From Planctomycetota bacterium (GTDB taxonomy: Bacteria; Planctomycetota; B15-G4; SIAN01), in assembly GCA_028289345.1 (NCBI GenBank), contig JANQQL010000033.1, positions 1,116,001 to 1,180,000 on the forward strand: 64,000 nt of DNA, read 5' to 3'. The stretch's first letter is position 1. Every line of letters begins with the position of its first letter. The translations under genes were made by a program, and so were the position numbers. Below the pieces are notes generated by a model. That model ran no database searches and was not told where the DNA came from. It saw only the letters and a program-made list of their open reading frames with translations. Of this stretch, positions 9,582-17,537 are shown piece after piece.

Positions 9582-10619
9582 TCAGGCCAAGCGATCGCCG
9601 TATTGGGTCGCGTAGTACTCCCGGTAGGCTCCGGACTTCACCCGCTCCACCCAATCCTGACTGTCCTGGTACCAGCGGATGGTTTCCGCCAGCCCCCGCT
9701 CGAGGTTCCAGCTTGGCTCCCAACCAAGTTCGTCCCGGATCTTGCCGGCGTCGATGGCGTAGCGACGGTCGTGGCCGGGGCGATCTTTCACGAATTGGAT
9801 CAGATCCTCGCTCTTTCCCAAGGCCTGCAACAGCAGCTTCACGACGGTCAGATTCTCGCGTTCACAGTTCCCGCCGATGTTGTACACCTCGCCCGCTTTG
9901 CCCCCCGCCAGCACCGTGGCCAGCGCTTGGGCGTGGTCCTCGACGTGCAACCAATCGCGGACGTTCTTACCGTCGCCGTAAACCGGCAGCGCTTTGTCCT
10001 GAAGCGCATTGCTGATCATGAGGGGAATCAGCTTCTCCGGGAACTGGTACGGACCGTAATTGTTCGAGCAGCGGGTCGTGACCACCGGGGCGCCGTGGGT
10101 GTGGAAGGCAGCACGTACCAACAAATCCGACGAGGCCTTGCTGGCCGAGTACGGCGAGTTCGGAGCCAGGGGAGTGGTCTCGTGGAAGGCTCCCTCGGAG
10201 CCGAGGGAACCGTACACCTCGTCCGTCGACACGTGCAAGAACCGCTGCACCTCGAACTCTCGAGCACAGTCCAGCAGGTTCTGGGTGCCAAGGACGTTCG
10301 AGGTCACAAACACCGAAGCGGAGAGGATGGAACGATCGACATGGGATTCTGCGGCCAGGTGGGCCACCCAGTCGATGGAGTGATCTTCAAACACCTTTCG
10401 CACCTCGTCGGCGACCGAGATGTCGGCCTTGACGAATCGGTAGTTGGGGTGCTTTTCGACGTCCTGCAAACTTTCCAGGTTGCCGGCGTAGGTCAACGCG
10501 TCCAGGTTGATGACCTTGGCACCGCAAGCCGGACTCAACAGCAAGCGAACCAGGTGGGAACCGATGAACCCGGCTCCGCCAGTGACCAAGACGGTCTTGT
10601 CGGTGAAATTCGATGACAT
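9582..10619 (-). CDS. rfbB: dTDP-glucose 4,6-dehydratase
   Basis: A 345-residue short-chain dehydrogenase/reductase. It has the NAD-binding GGAGFIGSH near residue 14, NLDALTYAGNLESL, the HLAAESHVDRSI stretch, the catalytic TDEVYG segment and the Tyr-Lys pair in SPYSASKASSD. The sequence RCSNNYGPYQFPEKLIPLMI is diagnostic of RmlB. It converts dTDP-glucose to dTDP-4-keto-6-deoxyglucose in the cytoplasm. It follows rfbD after 45 bases and is the last of the sugar-nucleotide genes before a 310-base gap. RfbA and RfbD are encoded upstream, but no RfbC epimerase is in the window. Confidence 0.96.
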   Translation of the reverse strand: MSSNFTDKTVLVTGGAGFIGSHLVRLLLSPACGAKVINLDALTYAGNLESLQDVEKHPNYRFVKADISVADEVRKVFEDHSIDWVAHLAAESHVDRSILSASVFVTSNVLGTQNLLDCAREFEVQRFLHVSTDEVYGSLGSEGAFHETTPLAPNSPYSASKASSDLLVRAAFHTHGAPVVTTRCSNNYGPYQFPEKLIPLMISNALQDKALPVYGDGKNVRDWLHVEDHAQALATVLAGGKAGEVYNIGGNCERENLTVVKLLLQALGKSEDLIQFVKDRPGHDRRYAIDAGKIRDELGWEPSWNLERGLAETIRWYQDSQDWVERVKSGAYREYYATQYGDRLA

Positions 10620-10664
10620 CTTCGATGAGTGCTTTCTTTGGAGCCTGGAAATGAGCTCGGGGGA

Positions 10665-11525
10665 TTATGGAGAGGCGTGCTGGGTCAGGGACAAGTATTC
10701 CTCGAGTCCCTTCTGCCATGCGGGCATCGGATCGCCGATGGACAGCTCGAGACGATAGTTGCGCATCACCCCGTTGGCCGGTCGCGGCGCAGGCCGCGGA
10801 AACTGCTCGGTGCTGCAGGGCGACACCTCCACCTCTAGGCTCGTCTGGCGGAAGATCTCCCGCGCGAACTGGAACCAAGTCGTGGCTCCCCCGCCGGACA
10901 GGTGGTAGATCCCCGAGCCCGGGTCCTCGTCCAGCACTCGATAGATCCCATCCGCCAGGTGGCCCGCGAAGGTGGGACAACCGTGCTGATCATCGACGAC
11001 CTGGAGCGACTTTCCTTCCCCGCCGAGGCGCCGCATGGTGTCGACGAAATTGGTGCCTCCCGGGCCGTACACCCACTGGGTCCGCAGCACCGCCCAGCGG
11101 CGGCAACTGGATTGCACCGCCCGCTCCGCGAACAACTTGCTGCGGCCGTAGACGGACAAGGGGCCGGTCGGATCCTCCTCCAGATAGGGTCCGACCTTGG
11201 TGCCATCGAACACGTAGTCCGTGGACAGGTGAACCATGTGCGCGTCAACGGCAGCGGCCGCCTCGGCCACATTTTGGGTCCCGATCCAGTTCACTCGGAA
11301 AGTGTGGTCGACTTCCTTCTCACAGTCGTCGACTCGAGTCATCGCTGCGGCATGAACCACAGCATCGGGCTTCGCGGCGGCAATGACCTCGCGCACTCTC
11401 TGCCGATCGGTGATGTCCAGCTCCGAGCGGGCAAAAGGCAGCACCGTCCATCCTTGTGGACAACGGGCTTGCAACTGCCGACCGAGGATCCCCGACGCGC
11501 CGGTCACCAACACTCGGCGGGTCAT
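10665..11525 (-). CDS. rfbD: dTDP-4-dehydrorhamnose reductase
   Basis: A 286-residue extended SDR reductase. It has the NADPH-binding motif GASGILGRQL at the N-terminus, LDITDRQRVREV, then HLSTDYVFDGTK and a YGRSKLFAE catalytic Tyr-x3-Lys segment. VYGPGGTNFVDTMRR and GCPTFAGHLAD are typical of RmlD. It reduces the 4-keto sugar to the dTDP-6-deoxyhexose. The ATG overlaps the rfbA stop by one base (TGATG), so the two are coupled. With RfbC not visible, the exact product (dTDP-L-rhamnose or another 6-deoxyhexose) is not certain. Confidence 0.92.
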   Translation of the reverse strand: MTRRVLVTGASGILGRQLQARCPQGWTVLPFARSELDITDRQRVREVIAAAKPDAVVHAAAMTRVDDCEKEVDHTFRVNWIGTQNVAEAAAAVDAHMVHLSTDYVFDGTKVGPYLEEDPTGPLSVYGRSKLFAERAVQSSCRRWAVLRTQWVYGPGGTNFVDTMRRLGGEGKSLQVVDDQHGCPTFAGHLADGIYRVLDEDPGSGIYHLSGGGATTWFQFAREIFRQTSLEVEVSPCSTEQFPRPAPRPANGVMRNYRLELSIGDPMPAWQKGLEEYLSLTQHASP

Positions 11526-12265
11526 CAGGCGCCGGGACCGTCGTCGTGATTGGCCCCCCCCTCCCGCACCAGTGTGGAGGCGCGGTACAGAGACTCAAAA
11601 GTCCCGGCGTCGGTCCACCATCCCTCCAGGGCTTGGTAGGACAGCTGTCCCTTTTCCAGGTACATGTTGTTCACGTCGGTGATTTCGAGCTCGCCACGGT
11701 CGGACGGCCGAATGGCGCGAATCATTTCGAACACCTGAGCGTCGTAACAGTAGAGCCCCGTGACCGCCAAGTTGCTCTTTGGCTCTGTGGGCTTCTCGAC
11801 GATTCCGACGACCCGGTCTCCCTCAATTTCGGCGACCCCGAATCTCTCGGGGTCTTGCACTTCCTTGACGAGAATCCGAGCGCCTTGATCTTGCTTGGCG
11901 AATGCTTCCACCGCGGGACGGATGCTACGTTCGACGATGTTGTCACCCAAGACGACCACCATCCGATCATCCCCGATGAACCCCTCCGCTAGCTTCAACG
12001 CATCCGCGATCCCACCTTCGCCCTTTTGGTAGGCGTAGTAGAGCCGCGCATCGAACTCTTCGCCCGATCCCAACAGCTTCAGGAAGTCCCCCGCCCAATC
12101 GCCGCCGGTGACAATGAGGATGTCCCGGATTCCGGAGCGAGTCAGACACTCCAATGGATAGTGGATCATGGGCCGGTTGTAGACCGGCAAGAGATGTTTG
12201 TTGGTGACCTTGGTCAGCGGATACAGCCGCGTCCCGAGTCCTCCGGCCAGGATGACGCCCTTCAT
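11525..12265 (-). CDS. rfbA: Glucose-1-phosphate thymidylyltransferase (short form)
   Basis: A 246-residue nucleotidyltransferase beginning MKGVILAGGLGTRLYPLTKV, the dNTP-binding loop, followed by NKHLLPVYNRPMIHYPLE. Other family signatures are VLGDNI, EKPTEPKSNLAVTGLY, ELEITDVNNMYLEKG and WWTDAGTFESL. It is shorter than the roughly 290-residue classical RmlA and fits the shorter StrD/RmlA3-like forms. It activates glucose-1-phosphate to dTDP-glucose, the first step to the 6-deoxyhexose. It lies 10 bases after the upstream epimerase and overlaps rfbD by one base. Confidence 0.93.
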   Translation of the reverse strand: MKGVILAGGLGTRLYPLTKVTNKHLLPVYNRPMIHYPLECLTRSGIRDILIVTGGDWAGDFLKLLGSGEEFDARLYYAYQKGEGGIADALKLAEGFIGDDRMVVVLGDNIVERSIRPAVEAFAKQDQGARILVKEVQDPERFGVAEIEGDRVVGIVEKPTEPKSNLAVTGLYCYDAQVFEMIRAIRPSDRGELEITDVNNMYLEKGQLSYQALEGWWTDAGTFESLYRASTLVREGGANHDDGPGA

Positions 12266-12275
12266 GGATGGTTCC

Positions 12276-13208
12276 TCAGCAGCGGAGCGCCGCCTGATAC
12301 CAGTCCACCGTGCGCTCCAGTCCGGCCCGGAAGTCTACCCGTGGTTCGTACCCGAGCGTGCGACGAGCCCGGCCGATGTCGGCCAAAGAGTGGCGAATGT
12401 CGCCGGCCCGGCTCTCGGTGTGCTCCGGCTCGCCCTCGACGCCGAGGTGGCCTCGGACCGCCGCGAACAGCTCGGAAATCGAGGTTTGGGAGCCCGTCGC
12501 GACGTTCAGCACCGTGCCCGGGGCCAGGTCTGCCCGGGCGGCCAGGAGGTTTCCCTGGACCACATTTTCCACGTAAGTGAAGTCTCGGGTCTGGCCGCCG
12601 TCACCGTGAATCTGCACCGGCTTGCCCTGGATCAGTCGCTCGCAGAACAAGGAAATGACCCCGGAATACGGGGAGCTCGGGTCCTGGCGCGGCCCGAACA
12701 CGTTGAAGTAGCGCAGGATCACGGTCGAAAGCCCGAAGTTGTGGGCGTACGTCTTCAAGTAGTGCTCCCCCAGGAGTTTCTGGGCGCCATAGGGAGACAG
12801 GGGGCGGAGCGGGTCGTCTTCCGAGACCGCCTGGTCTTTTTCCCCGTACACCGCCGACGAGCCGGCAAACACAAACCGGCGAATCTCGGCTCGACGGGCC
12901 TCTTCCAGCAACACCAGGGTCCCCGTCGCGTTGGCATGGTGCACCGCGAGGGGCTCGTCAAAGGAACGCGGCACGGAGGGGACGGCCGCTTCGTGAAACA
13001 CGGTGTCCACCCCCCGCATCGCACGTCCCACGATGTCCGGATCGGTGATGCTGCCGTGGATCAGGTCGATGTCGGCCAACCAGGGCTCGAGATTGGCTTC
13101 GTGCCCGGAGCTGAAATCGTCCAAAACTCGGACGCGGGCGCCTTCCTTCAAAAGCCGCTCCACCAAGTGGGAACCAATGAAGCCAGCGCCGCCGGTCACC
13201 AGGATCAC
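12276..13208 (-). CDS. NAD-dependent sugar-nucleotide epimerase (UDP-GlcNAc/GlcNAcA C4-epimerase type)
   Basis: A 310-residue extended SDR protein. I start it at GTG 13208-13206 in a GTGA overlap with the wecB stop; the open frame continues upstream through wecB without homology. Motifs: ILVTGGAGFIGSHLVE, DDFSSGHEANL, HEAAVPSVPRS, GSSAVYG, SPYGAQKLLGE and RYFNVFGPRQDPSSPYSG. The AA-x2-SVPRS and RQDPSSPY pieces are most like WbpP-type epimerases acting on N-acetylated UDP-hexoses. Following WecB and a UDP-sugar dehydrogenase, it could make the galacto-configured N-acetyl sugar or acid. Substrate is inferred. Confidence 0.85.
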   Translation of the reverse strand: MILVTGGAGFIGSHLVERLLKEGARVRVLDDFSSGHEANLEPWLADIDLIHGSITDPDIVGRAMRGVDTVFHEAAVPSVPRSFDEPLAVHHANATGTLVLLEEARRAEIRRFVFAGSSAVYGEKDQAVSEDDPLRPLSPYGAQKLLGEHYLKTYAHNFGLSTVILRYFNVFGPRQDPSSPYSGVISLFCERLIQGKPVQIHGDGGQTRDFTYVENVVQGNLLAARADLAPGTVLNVATGSQTSISELFAAVRGHLGVEGEPEHTESRAGDIRHSLADIGRARRTLGYEPRVDFRAGLERTVDWYQAALRC

Positions 13209-14305
13209 AGACCACCACCCGCTTGCAAGAACTCGACGATTTCGCGAGCGACGCGCTCCCCAGCCTGACCATCCCACGTCTCGGGAATCTGGAAGGAAGC
13301 GGGATCTCGGCTCAACATTTCCTTGGCCCCCGCGCGGATCTTCTCCGGATCGGGGCCGGTCAGGATGTTGCCGCCCCCGTCAATGGTGACCGGGCGTTCG
13401 GTGTTCTCGCGAAGAGTCACCACCGGCACACGCAACACCAGAGCTTCTTCTTGAATGCCTCCGGAGTCGGTCAGTACCAGGCGAGCCTTGGCCGTCAATC
13501 CCAAGAAGTCGACGTAGCCGAATGGCGGAGCGAGGACCACGCCAGGATGGTTTTCGACTTCCTCCCAAAACCCGAAGGTCTCGAGCTGCTTGCGGGTGCG
13601 CGGATGCACAGGCCAGCAAAGAGGAGTCGTCTCGGCGATTTCGAAGAACGCATCAAGGATCCCTCGCAAGGTCTCTTGCGAGTCCACGTTCGAGGGGCGG
13701 TGCAGGGTGACCAGCGCGTACTTGCTGGGAAGTTCGATCGGAAGCGGCTTCTCTCGCACCACTGGTTCGAAGCGTTTCAGGGTGTCGATCATGGTGTTGC
13801 CGACCAGGTGCACCCTCGAGGAGTCGACGCCTTCTCGGGCCAGGTTTTTCACCCCGGACGGCTCGGTCACGAACAACATCGCGGACATCGAGTCGGTCAG
13901 GATGCGATTGATTTCCTCGGGCATCCTTCGGTCTCCGGAACGCAGTCCGGATTCCACGTGGGCGACAGGAGTGTGAAGCTTGACCGAGGCCAGGGCAGCC
14001 GCCACAGTGGAATTCACGTCCCCGGCCACGATGACTAAATCCTGAGGGGACTCCAGTAGGTACGACTCGAACTTCGAAAGCACCTCGGCCGTCTGTTTGC
14101 CGTGACTGCCGGAACCGACCCCCAGGTTGACATCGGGAGCACGCAATCCCAACTCTTCCAGAAACGAGTCGGACATCATGCGGTCATAGTGCTGGCCGGT
14201 GTGCAACAGGGAGAGTTCCGTCCCTTCGCACTTTTCGAGAGCGTGAAAGACCGGAGCCGCCTTCATGAAATTCGGCCGCGCTCCCACGACCATGGTGATC
14301 TTCAA
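13205..14305 (-). CDS. wecB: UDP-N-acetylglucosamine 2-epimerase (non-hydrolysing)
   Basis: A 366-residue protein starting at TTG 14305-14303, within a TTGA overlap with the upstream epimerase stop. AAGGAG stands 8 bases before this TTG, which is why I prefer it to the GTG 21 bases earlier. The N-terminus KITMVVGARPNFMKAAPV, then HTGQHYDRMMSD, GDVNSTVAAALAS, HVESGLRSGDRRMPEEINR, PVHPRTRKQ and SGGIQEEALVLRVPVVTLR, are diagnostic. It interconverts UDP-GlcNAc and UDP-ManNAc. With the neighbouring dehydrogenase it could supply UDP-ManNAcA for the polymer. Confidence 0.95.
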   Translation of the reverse strand: MKITMVVGARPNFMKAAPVFHALEKCEGTELSLLHTGQHYDRMMSDSFLEELGLRAPDVNLGVGSGSHGKQTAEVLSKFESYLLESPQDLVIVAGDVNSTVAAALASVKLHTPVAHVESGLRSGDRRMPEEINRILTDSMSAMLFVTEPSGVKNLAREGVDSSRVHLVGNTMIDTLKRFEPVVREKPLPIELPSKYALVTLHRPSNVDSQETLRGILDAFFEIAETTPLCWPVHPRTRKQLETFGFWEEVENHPGVVLAPPFGYVDFLGLTAKARLVLTDSGGIQEEALVLRVPVVTLRENTERPVTIDGGGNILTGPDPEKIRAGAKEMLSRDPASFQIPETWDGQAGERVAREIVEFLQAGGGL

Positions 14306-15255
14306 ACCACTGACTCCTTGAGCCACGCCACGAACCGGTGGATCCCCTCTTCGATCTTCACTTGGGGCTGGTAACCGAGGATCTTCTTGGACTTGGAGAT
14401 GTCCGCGCAGGTCGCGGGCACGTCGCCGGGCTGATCGTCCAGTTGCTGAATCTTCGGATTCACTCCGAGCGCCTGGCCGAGGATCTGAACCAGGTCACGC
14501 AACGTCGTCATTTCCGATTCGCCGAGGTTGTAGATCCCGTAGGTGTCGTCTCGGTCCGCCGCTTTGATCACCCCGTCCAGGATGTCGTCGACATAGGTGT
14601 AGTCACGGAAGCTCTCCCCGCTGCCGAACATGGGAATCGGCTCTCCCGCCAGCATGAGCCGAGCGAACCGATGGATCGCCATCTCCGGCCGTTGGCGCGG
14701 GCCATAAACGGTGAAGAAGCGCAAGCAGGAAGCGCGCAAGCCATGCAAGTGATGGTACGTGTAGACCAGCAGCTCGGCGGCGCGCTTGGTGGCCGCGTAG
14801 GGCGAGACCGGTTGATCCGCCGTGTCCGTCTCTTGGAACGGTGGCTTGCTCGACGCACCGTACACGGAAGACGTGGAGCCGAACACCAGTCGCTTGCAAC
14901 CCACCTCGATCATCGCGTCCAACAGGTTGAGGGTGCCGCCGACGTTGACCTCCTGGTACACCTGAGGTCGTTCGATGGAAGGCCGGACCCCGGCCATGGC
15001 CGCCAGGTGGATGACCTTGTCAGGTTTCGCTTCGCGCAACACCTCGTGCATTCCCGTGCGATTGCGCAGGTCTTCTTCGAGGAAGGTGAACGAGGGGTGC
15101 TGGAGAGCCTCCGCAAGGTTGCTCTTCTTGATGGCCGGATCGTAGAACGCGTCGTAGTTGTCCAGCCCCACGACCTCGTCTCCCCGAGCGAGGAGGTGAT
15201 CCGTCAGGTGGGATCCGATGAATCCGGCGGAGCCGGTGACGAGGATACGTGCCAT
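14302..15255 (-). CDS. UDP-glucuronate 4-epimerase-like NAD-dependent epimerase
   Basis: A 317-residue extended SDR protein with GSAGFIGSHLTDHLL, GLDNYDAFYDPAIKKSNL, HLAAMAGVRPSIERP, STSSVYG, SPYAATKRAAELL and RFFTVYGPRQRPEMAIH. The DNYDxFYDPxxK and AGVRPSIE patterns are those of UDP-glucuronate 4-epimerases (CapI/LpsL type), which make UDP-galacturonate. The C-terminus overlaps the wecB start by 4 bases, and the gene begins 9 bases after the dehydrogenase stop. No separate UDP-glucose dehydrogenase is visible, so the UDP-glucuronate source is either the adjacent dehydrogenase or a distant gene. Confidence 0.88.
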   Translation of the reverse strand: MARILVTGSAGFIGSHLTDHLLARGDEVVGLDNYDAFYDPAIKKSNLAEALQHPSFTFLEEDLRNRTGMHEVLREAKPDKVIHLAAMAGVRPSIERPQVYQEVNVGGTLNLLDAMIEVGCKRLVFGSTSSVYGASSKPPFQETDTADQPVSPYAATKRAAELLVYTYHHLHGLRASCLRFFTVYGPRQRPEMAIHRFARLMLAGEPIPMFGSGESFRDYTYVDDILDGVIKAADRDDTYGIYNLGESEMTTLRDLVQILGQALGVNPKIQQLDDQPGDVPATCADISKSKKILGYQPQVKIEEGIHRFVAWLKESVV

Positions 15256-15264
15256 CTTGCTGGC

Positions 15265-16572
15265 TCAGAGTTTGATGATGCGCGCGCGGCTGGAACGACC
15301 CGCCGAAGAATTCCGCGTGTCGACGACCAACGGCGCGTGCTCCAGAATCATGTCCAGGTCCAGATCGTCGTGATCGGTGACGATCACAACGCAGTCGCTG
15401 CCGCTCAAGGTTTCCGGGTTCAAGGGAGCCGACTCGAGGGTGCCCCAGTCGAACTCCACCGTCGGCACATGGGGATCGTGGTAGCTGAGATCCGCCCCGC
15501 GCTCATGGAGGCCACTGGTGATGTCGAACGCCGGGGACTCCCGCACGTCTGAAACATTCCGCTTGTACGCCACCCCCACCAGCAACACCTTGGAGTGACG
15601 CACGGCCTTGGCTTCGTCGTTGAGACCGTCGACCACCTTCTGCACCACGAACTCTGGCATGCCGGAGTTGATTTCTCCGGCAAGCTCGATGAAGCGAGCG
15701 CGAGAGTCCAGGGTGCGCATCTTCCAGGACAGATAGAACGGATCGATGGGAATGCAGTGCCCGCCCAATCCGGGCCCGGGATAGAACGGCAAATACCCAA
15801 AGGGCTTGGTGGCGGCCGCCTCAATGACTTCCCAAACGTCGATGTTGAGCGTGTCGCACATCATGGCCACTTCGTTGACCAGCCCGATGTTCACCGCGCG
15901 AAAGGTGTTCTCGAGGATCTTCACCATCTCTGCGGTGGTCGCACTGGACACCGGCACCACTTGTTGCAGGGCCGCGCCATACAGCGCCGCCGCCAGGTCG
16001 CGGCATTCCGGCGTCACCCCTCCCACCACCTTGGCGGTGTTCAACACATTGAACTGGGGATTGCCCGGATCGATGCGCTCGGGAGAAAACGCCAGGAAGA
16101 AATCCTTGCCGACTTTGCGCTGGTCCTCTTCGAGTCGCGGCAGCACCACTTCGTTGGTAGTTCCTGGATAGGTGGTGCTTTCCAGGATGATCAGCTGTCC
16201 CGAGGTCAGTCGCTGGGCGACTTCCCGAGTCGCAGAAACGATGTACGAGATGTCGGGGTCGCCCGACTTGGAAAGCGGGGTCGGAACGCAGATCAAGATC
16301 GCGTCGGCGTCGGCCAAGTCGTCGAAATTGGCGCTGAAGCGAAGCGTGCCACGCTCGAGCAAGCGCGCCAGGGCTTCACTGTCGACGTCATCGACGTAGG
16401 AGGAACCGCTGGAGAGCTGGTCCACCCGGTCGGCATCCACGTCGAGACCGAGCACCGGGAAGCCCTTGTCTGCGAAGGCCAGGGCCAGCGGCAGGCCGAC
16501 ATAGCCGAGCCCGAGCACCGCCACTCTGGCCTCCTGGTTCTCGATTCGTTGGGCCAGGGAGGCTTGTGCCAT
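15265..16572 (-). CDS. Nucleotide-sugar dehydrogenase (UDP-GlcNAc/ManNAc 6-dehydrogenase type)
   Basis: A 435-residue UDP-sugar dehydrogenase. I start at ATG 16572-16570, which has CGGAGG 9 bases upstream; a GTG at 16581 overlaps the uxs stop but has no room for a ribosome-binding site. It shows VAVLGLGYVGLPLALAFADK (NAD site), CVPTPLSKSGDPDISY, ESTTYPGTTNEVVLPRLE, FSPERIDPGN, NTFRAVNIGLVNE and the catalytic-Cys segment PGPGLGGHCIPIDPFYLSWK. The GHCIPIDPFY pattern is closest to WbpA/WecC dehydrogenases of N-acetyl sugars. It would oxidise C6 to a uronic acid. Downstream of Uxs and upstream of WecB, it fits an acidic polysaccharide. Confidence 0.92.
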   Translation of the reverse strand: MAQASLAQRIENQEARVAVLGLGYVGLPLALAFADKGFPVLGLDVDADRVDQLSSGSSYVDDVDSEALARLLERGTLRFSANFDDLADADAILICVPTPLSKSGDPDISYIVSATREVAQRLTSGQLIILESTTYPGTTNEVVLPRLEEDQRKVGKDFFLAFSPERIDPGNPQFNVLNTAKVVGGVTPECRDLAAALYGAALQQVVPVSSATTAEMVKILENTFRAVNIGLVNEVAMMCDTLNIDVWEVIEAAATKPFGYLPFYPGPGLGGHCIPIDPFYLSWKMRTLDSRARFIELAGEINSGMPEFVVQKVVDGLNDEAKAVRHSKVLLVGVAYKRNVSDVRESPAFDITSGLHERGADLSYHDPHVPTVEFDWGTLESAPLNPETLSGSDCVVIVTDHDDLDLDMILEHAPLVVDTRNSSAGRSSRARIIKL

Positions 16573-16577
16573 CGACG

Positions 16578-17528
16578 TCACCCTCCGGTCGTGCTGTTCA
16601 GCCGTGCCTTGAAGTCGGGGAGGGTCTTGGCCAGTCCCTCGTCCAAACTGACTTTCGGCTCCCAGCCCAGGATTTCCTTTGCCCGAGTGATGTCCGGCTG
16701 ACGAATCTTCGGATCGTCCTCGGGAAGTTCCTTGTGGATGATCTCGCTCTTCGACCCGGTCAGCTCCTTGACCTTCTCCGCGAACTGCAGGATGGTCATC
16801 TCGTAGGGGTTGCCGACATTGACCGGGTAGGGCTCCTCGCTGTGGGCCAGGCGGAAAATTCCGTCGATCAGGTCCGACACGTAGCAGAACGAGCGAGTCT
16901 GAGTCCCGTCTCCGTACACGGTGATGGGCTCGTCACGCAGTGCCTGGGTCATGAAGGTCGGCAGGGCGCGACCGTCGTTGAGGCGCATTCGCGGGCCGTA
17001 GGTATTGAAGATCCGGACGATGCGTGTCTTCACCCCGTGGGAGCGATGGTAGGCCATGGTCATCGCTTCCGAGAAACGCTTGGCTTCGTCGTAGACCCCT
17101 CGCGGCCCCACCGGGTTGACGTTGCCCCAGTAGCTCTCCTGCTGAGGGTGCACGAGAGGGTCGCCGTACACCTCCGAGGTCGAGGCGATCAAAAATCGCG
17201 CGTCTTTCGCCTTGGCCAAACCGAGGGCCTTGTGAGTGCCCAGGGATCCCACCTTCAAGGTTTGGATTGGGTATTCCAAGTAATCCACGGGACTCGCCGG
17301 GGAAGCGAAGTGATAGATGAAGTCCACCGCCCCATCGACGTGCATGAAGTTGGTCACGTCGTAGTGCACGTAGGTGAACTTCTCGTTCTTGAACAAGTGC
17401 TCGATGTTGGAGAGATCCCCGGTCAGCAAGTTGTCCAGCACGATGACCTCGTGCCCCTCGCTCAGGAGACGATCAGCAAGATGGGATCCGAGGAATCCGG
17501 CTCCTCCGGTGATGACGGATCGGGGCAT
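16578..17528 (-). CDS. uxs: UDP-glucuronate decarboxylase (UDP-xylose synthase)
   Basis: A 316-residue SDR enzyme with VITGGAGFLGSHLADRL, DNLLTGDLSNIEHL, FASPASPVDYLEYPIQTLKV, STSEVYGDPLVHPQ, WGNVNPVGPRGVYDEAKRF and RIFNTYGPRMRLNDGR. These are diagnostic for UXS1-type enzymes, which decarboxylate UDP-glucuronate to UDP-xylose. It lies 9 bases after the secreted-protein gene and 5 bases before the dehydrogenase start. It implies xylose, or another pentose derived from it, in the exported polymer. UDP-glucuronate must come from the adjacent dehydrogenase or from elsewhere. Confidence 0.95.
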   Translation of the reverse strand: MPRSVITGGAGFLGSHLADRLLSEGHEVIVLDNLLTGDLSNIEHLFKNEKFTYVHYDVTNFMHVDGAVDFIYHFASPASPVDYLEYPIQTLKVGSLGTHKALGLAKAKDARFLIASTSEVYGDPLVHPQQESYWGNVNPVGPRGVYDEAKRFSEAMTMAYHRSHGVKTRIVRIFNTYGPRMRLNDGRALPTFMTQALRDEPITVYGDGTQTRSFCYVSDLIDGIFRLAHSEEPYPVNVGNPYEMTILQFAEKVKELTGSKSEIIHKELPEDDPKIRQPDITRAKEILGWEPKVSLDEGLAKTLPDFKARLNSTTGG

Positions 17529-17537
17529 CGCGAGTAT

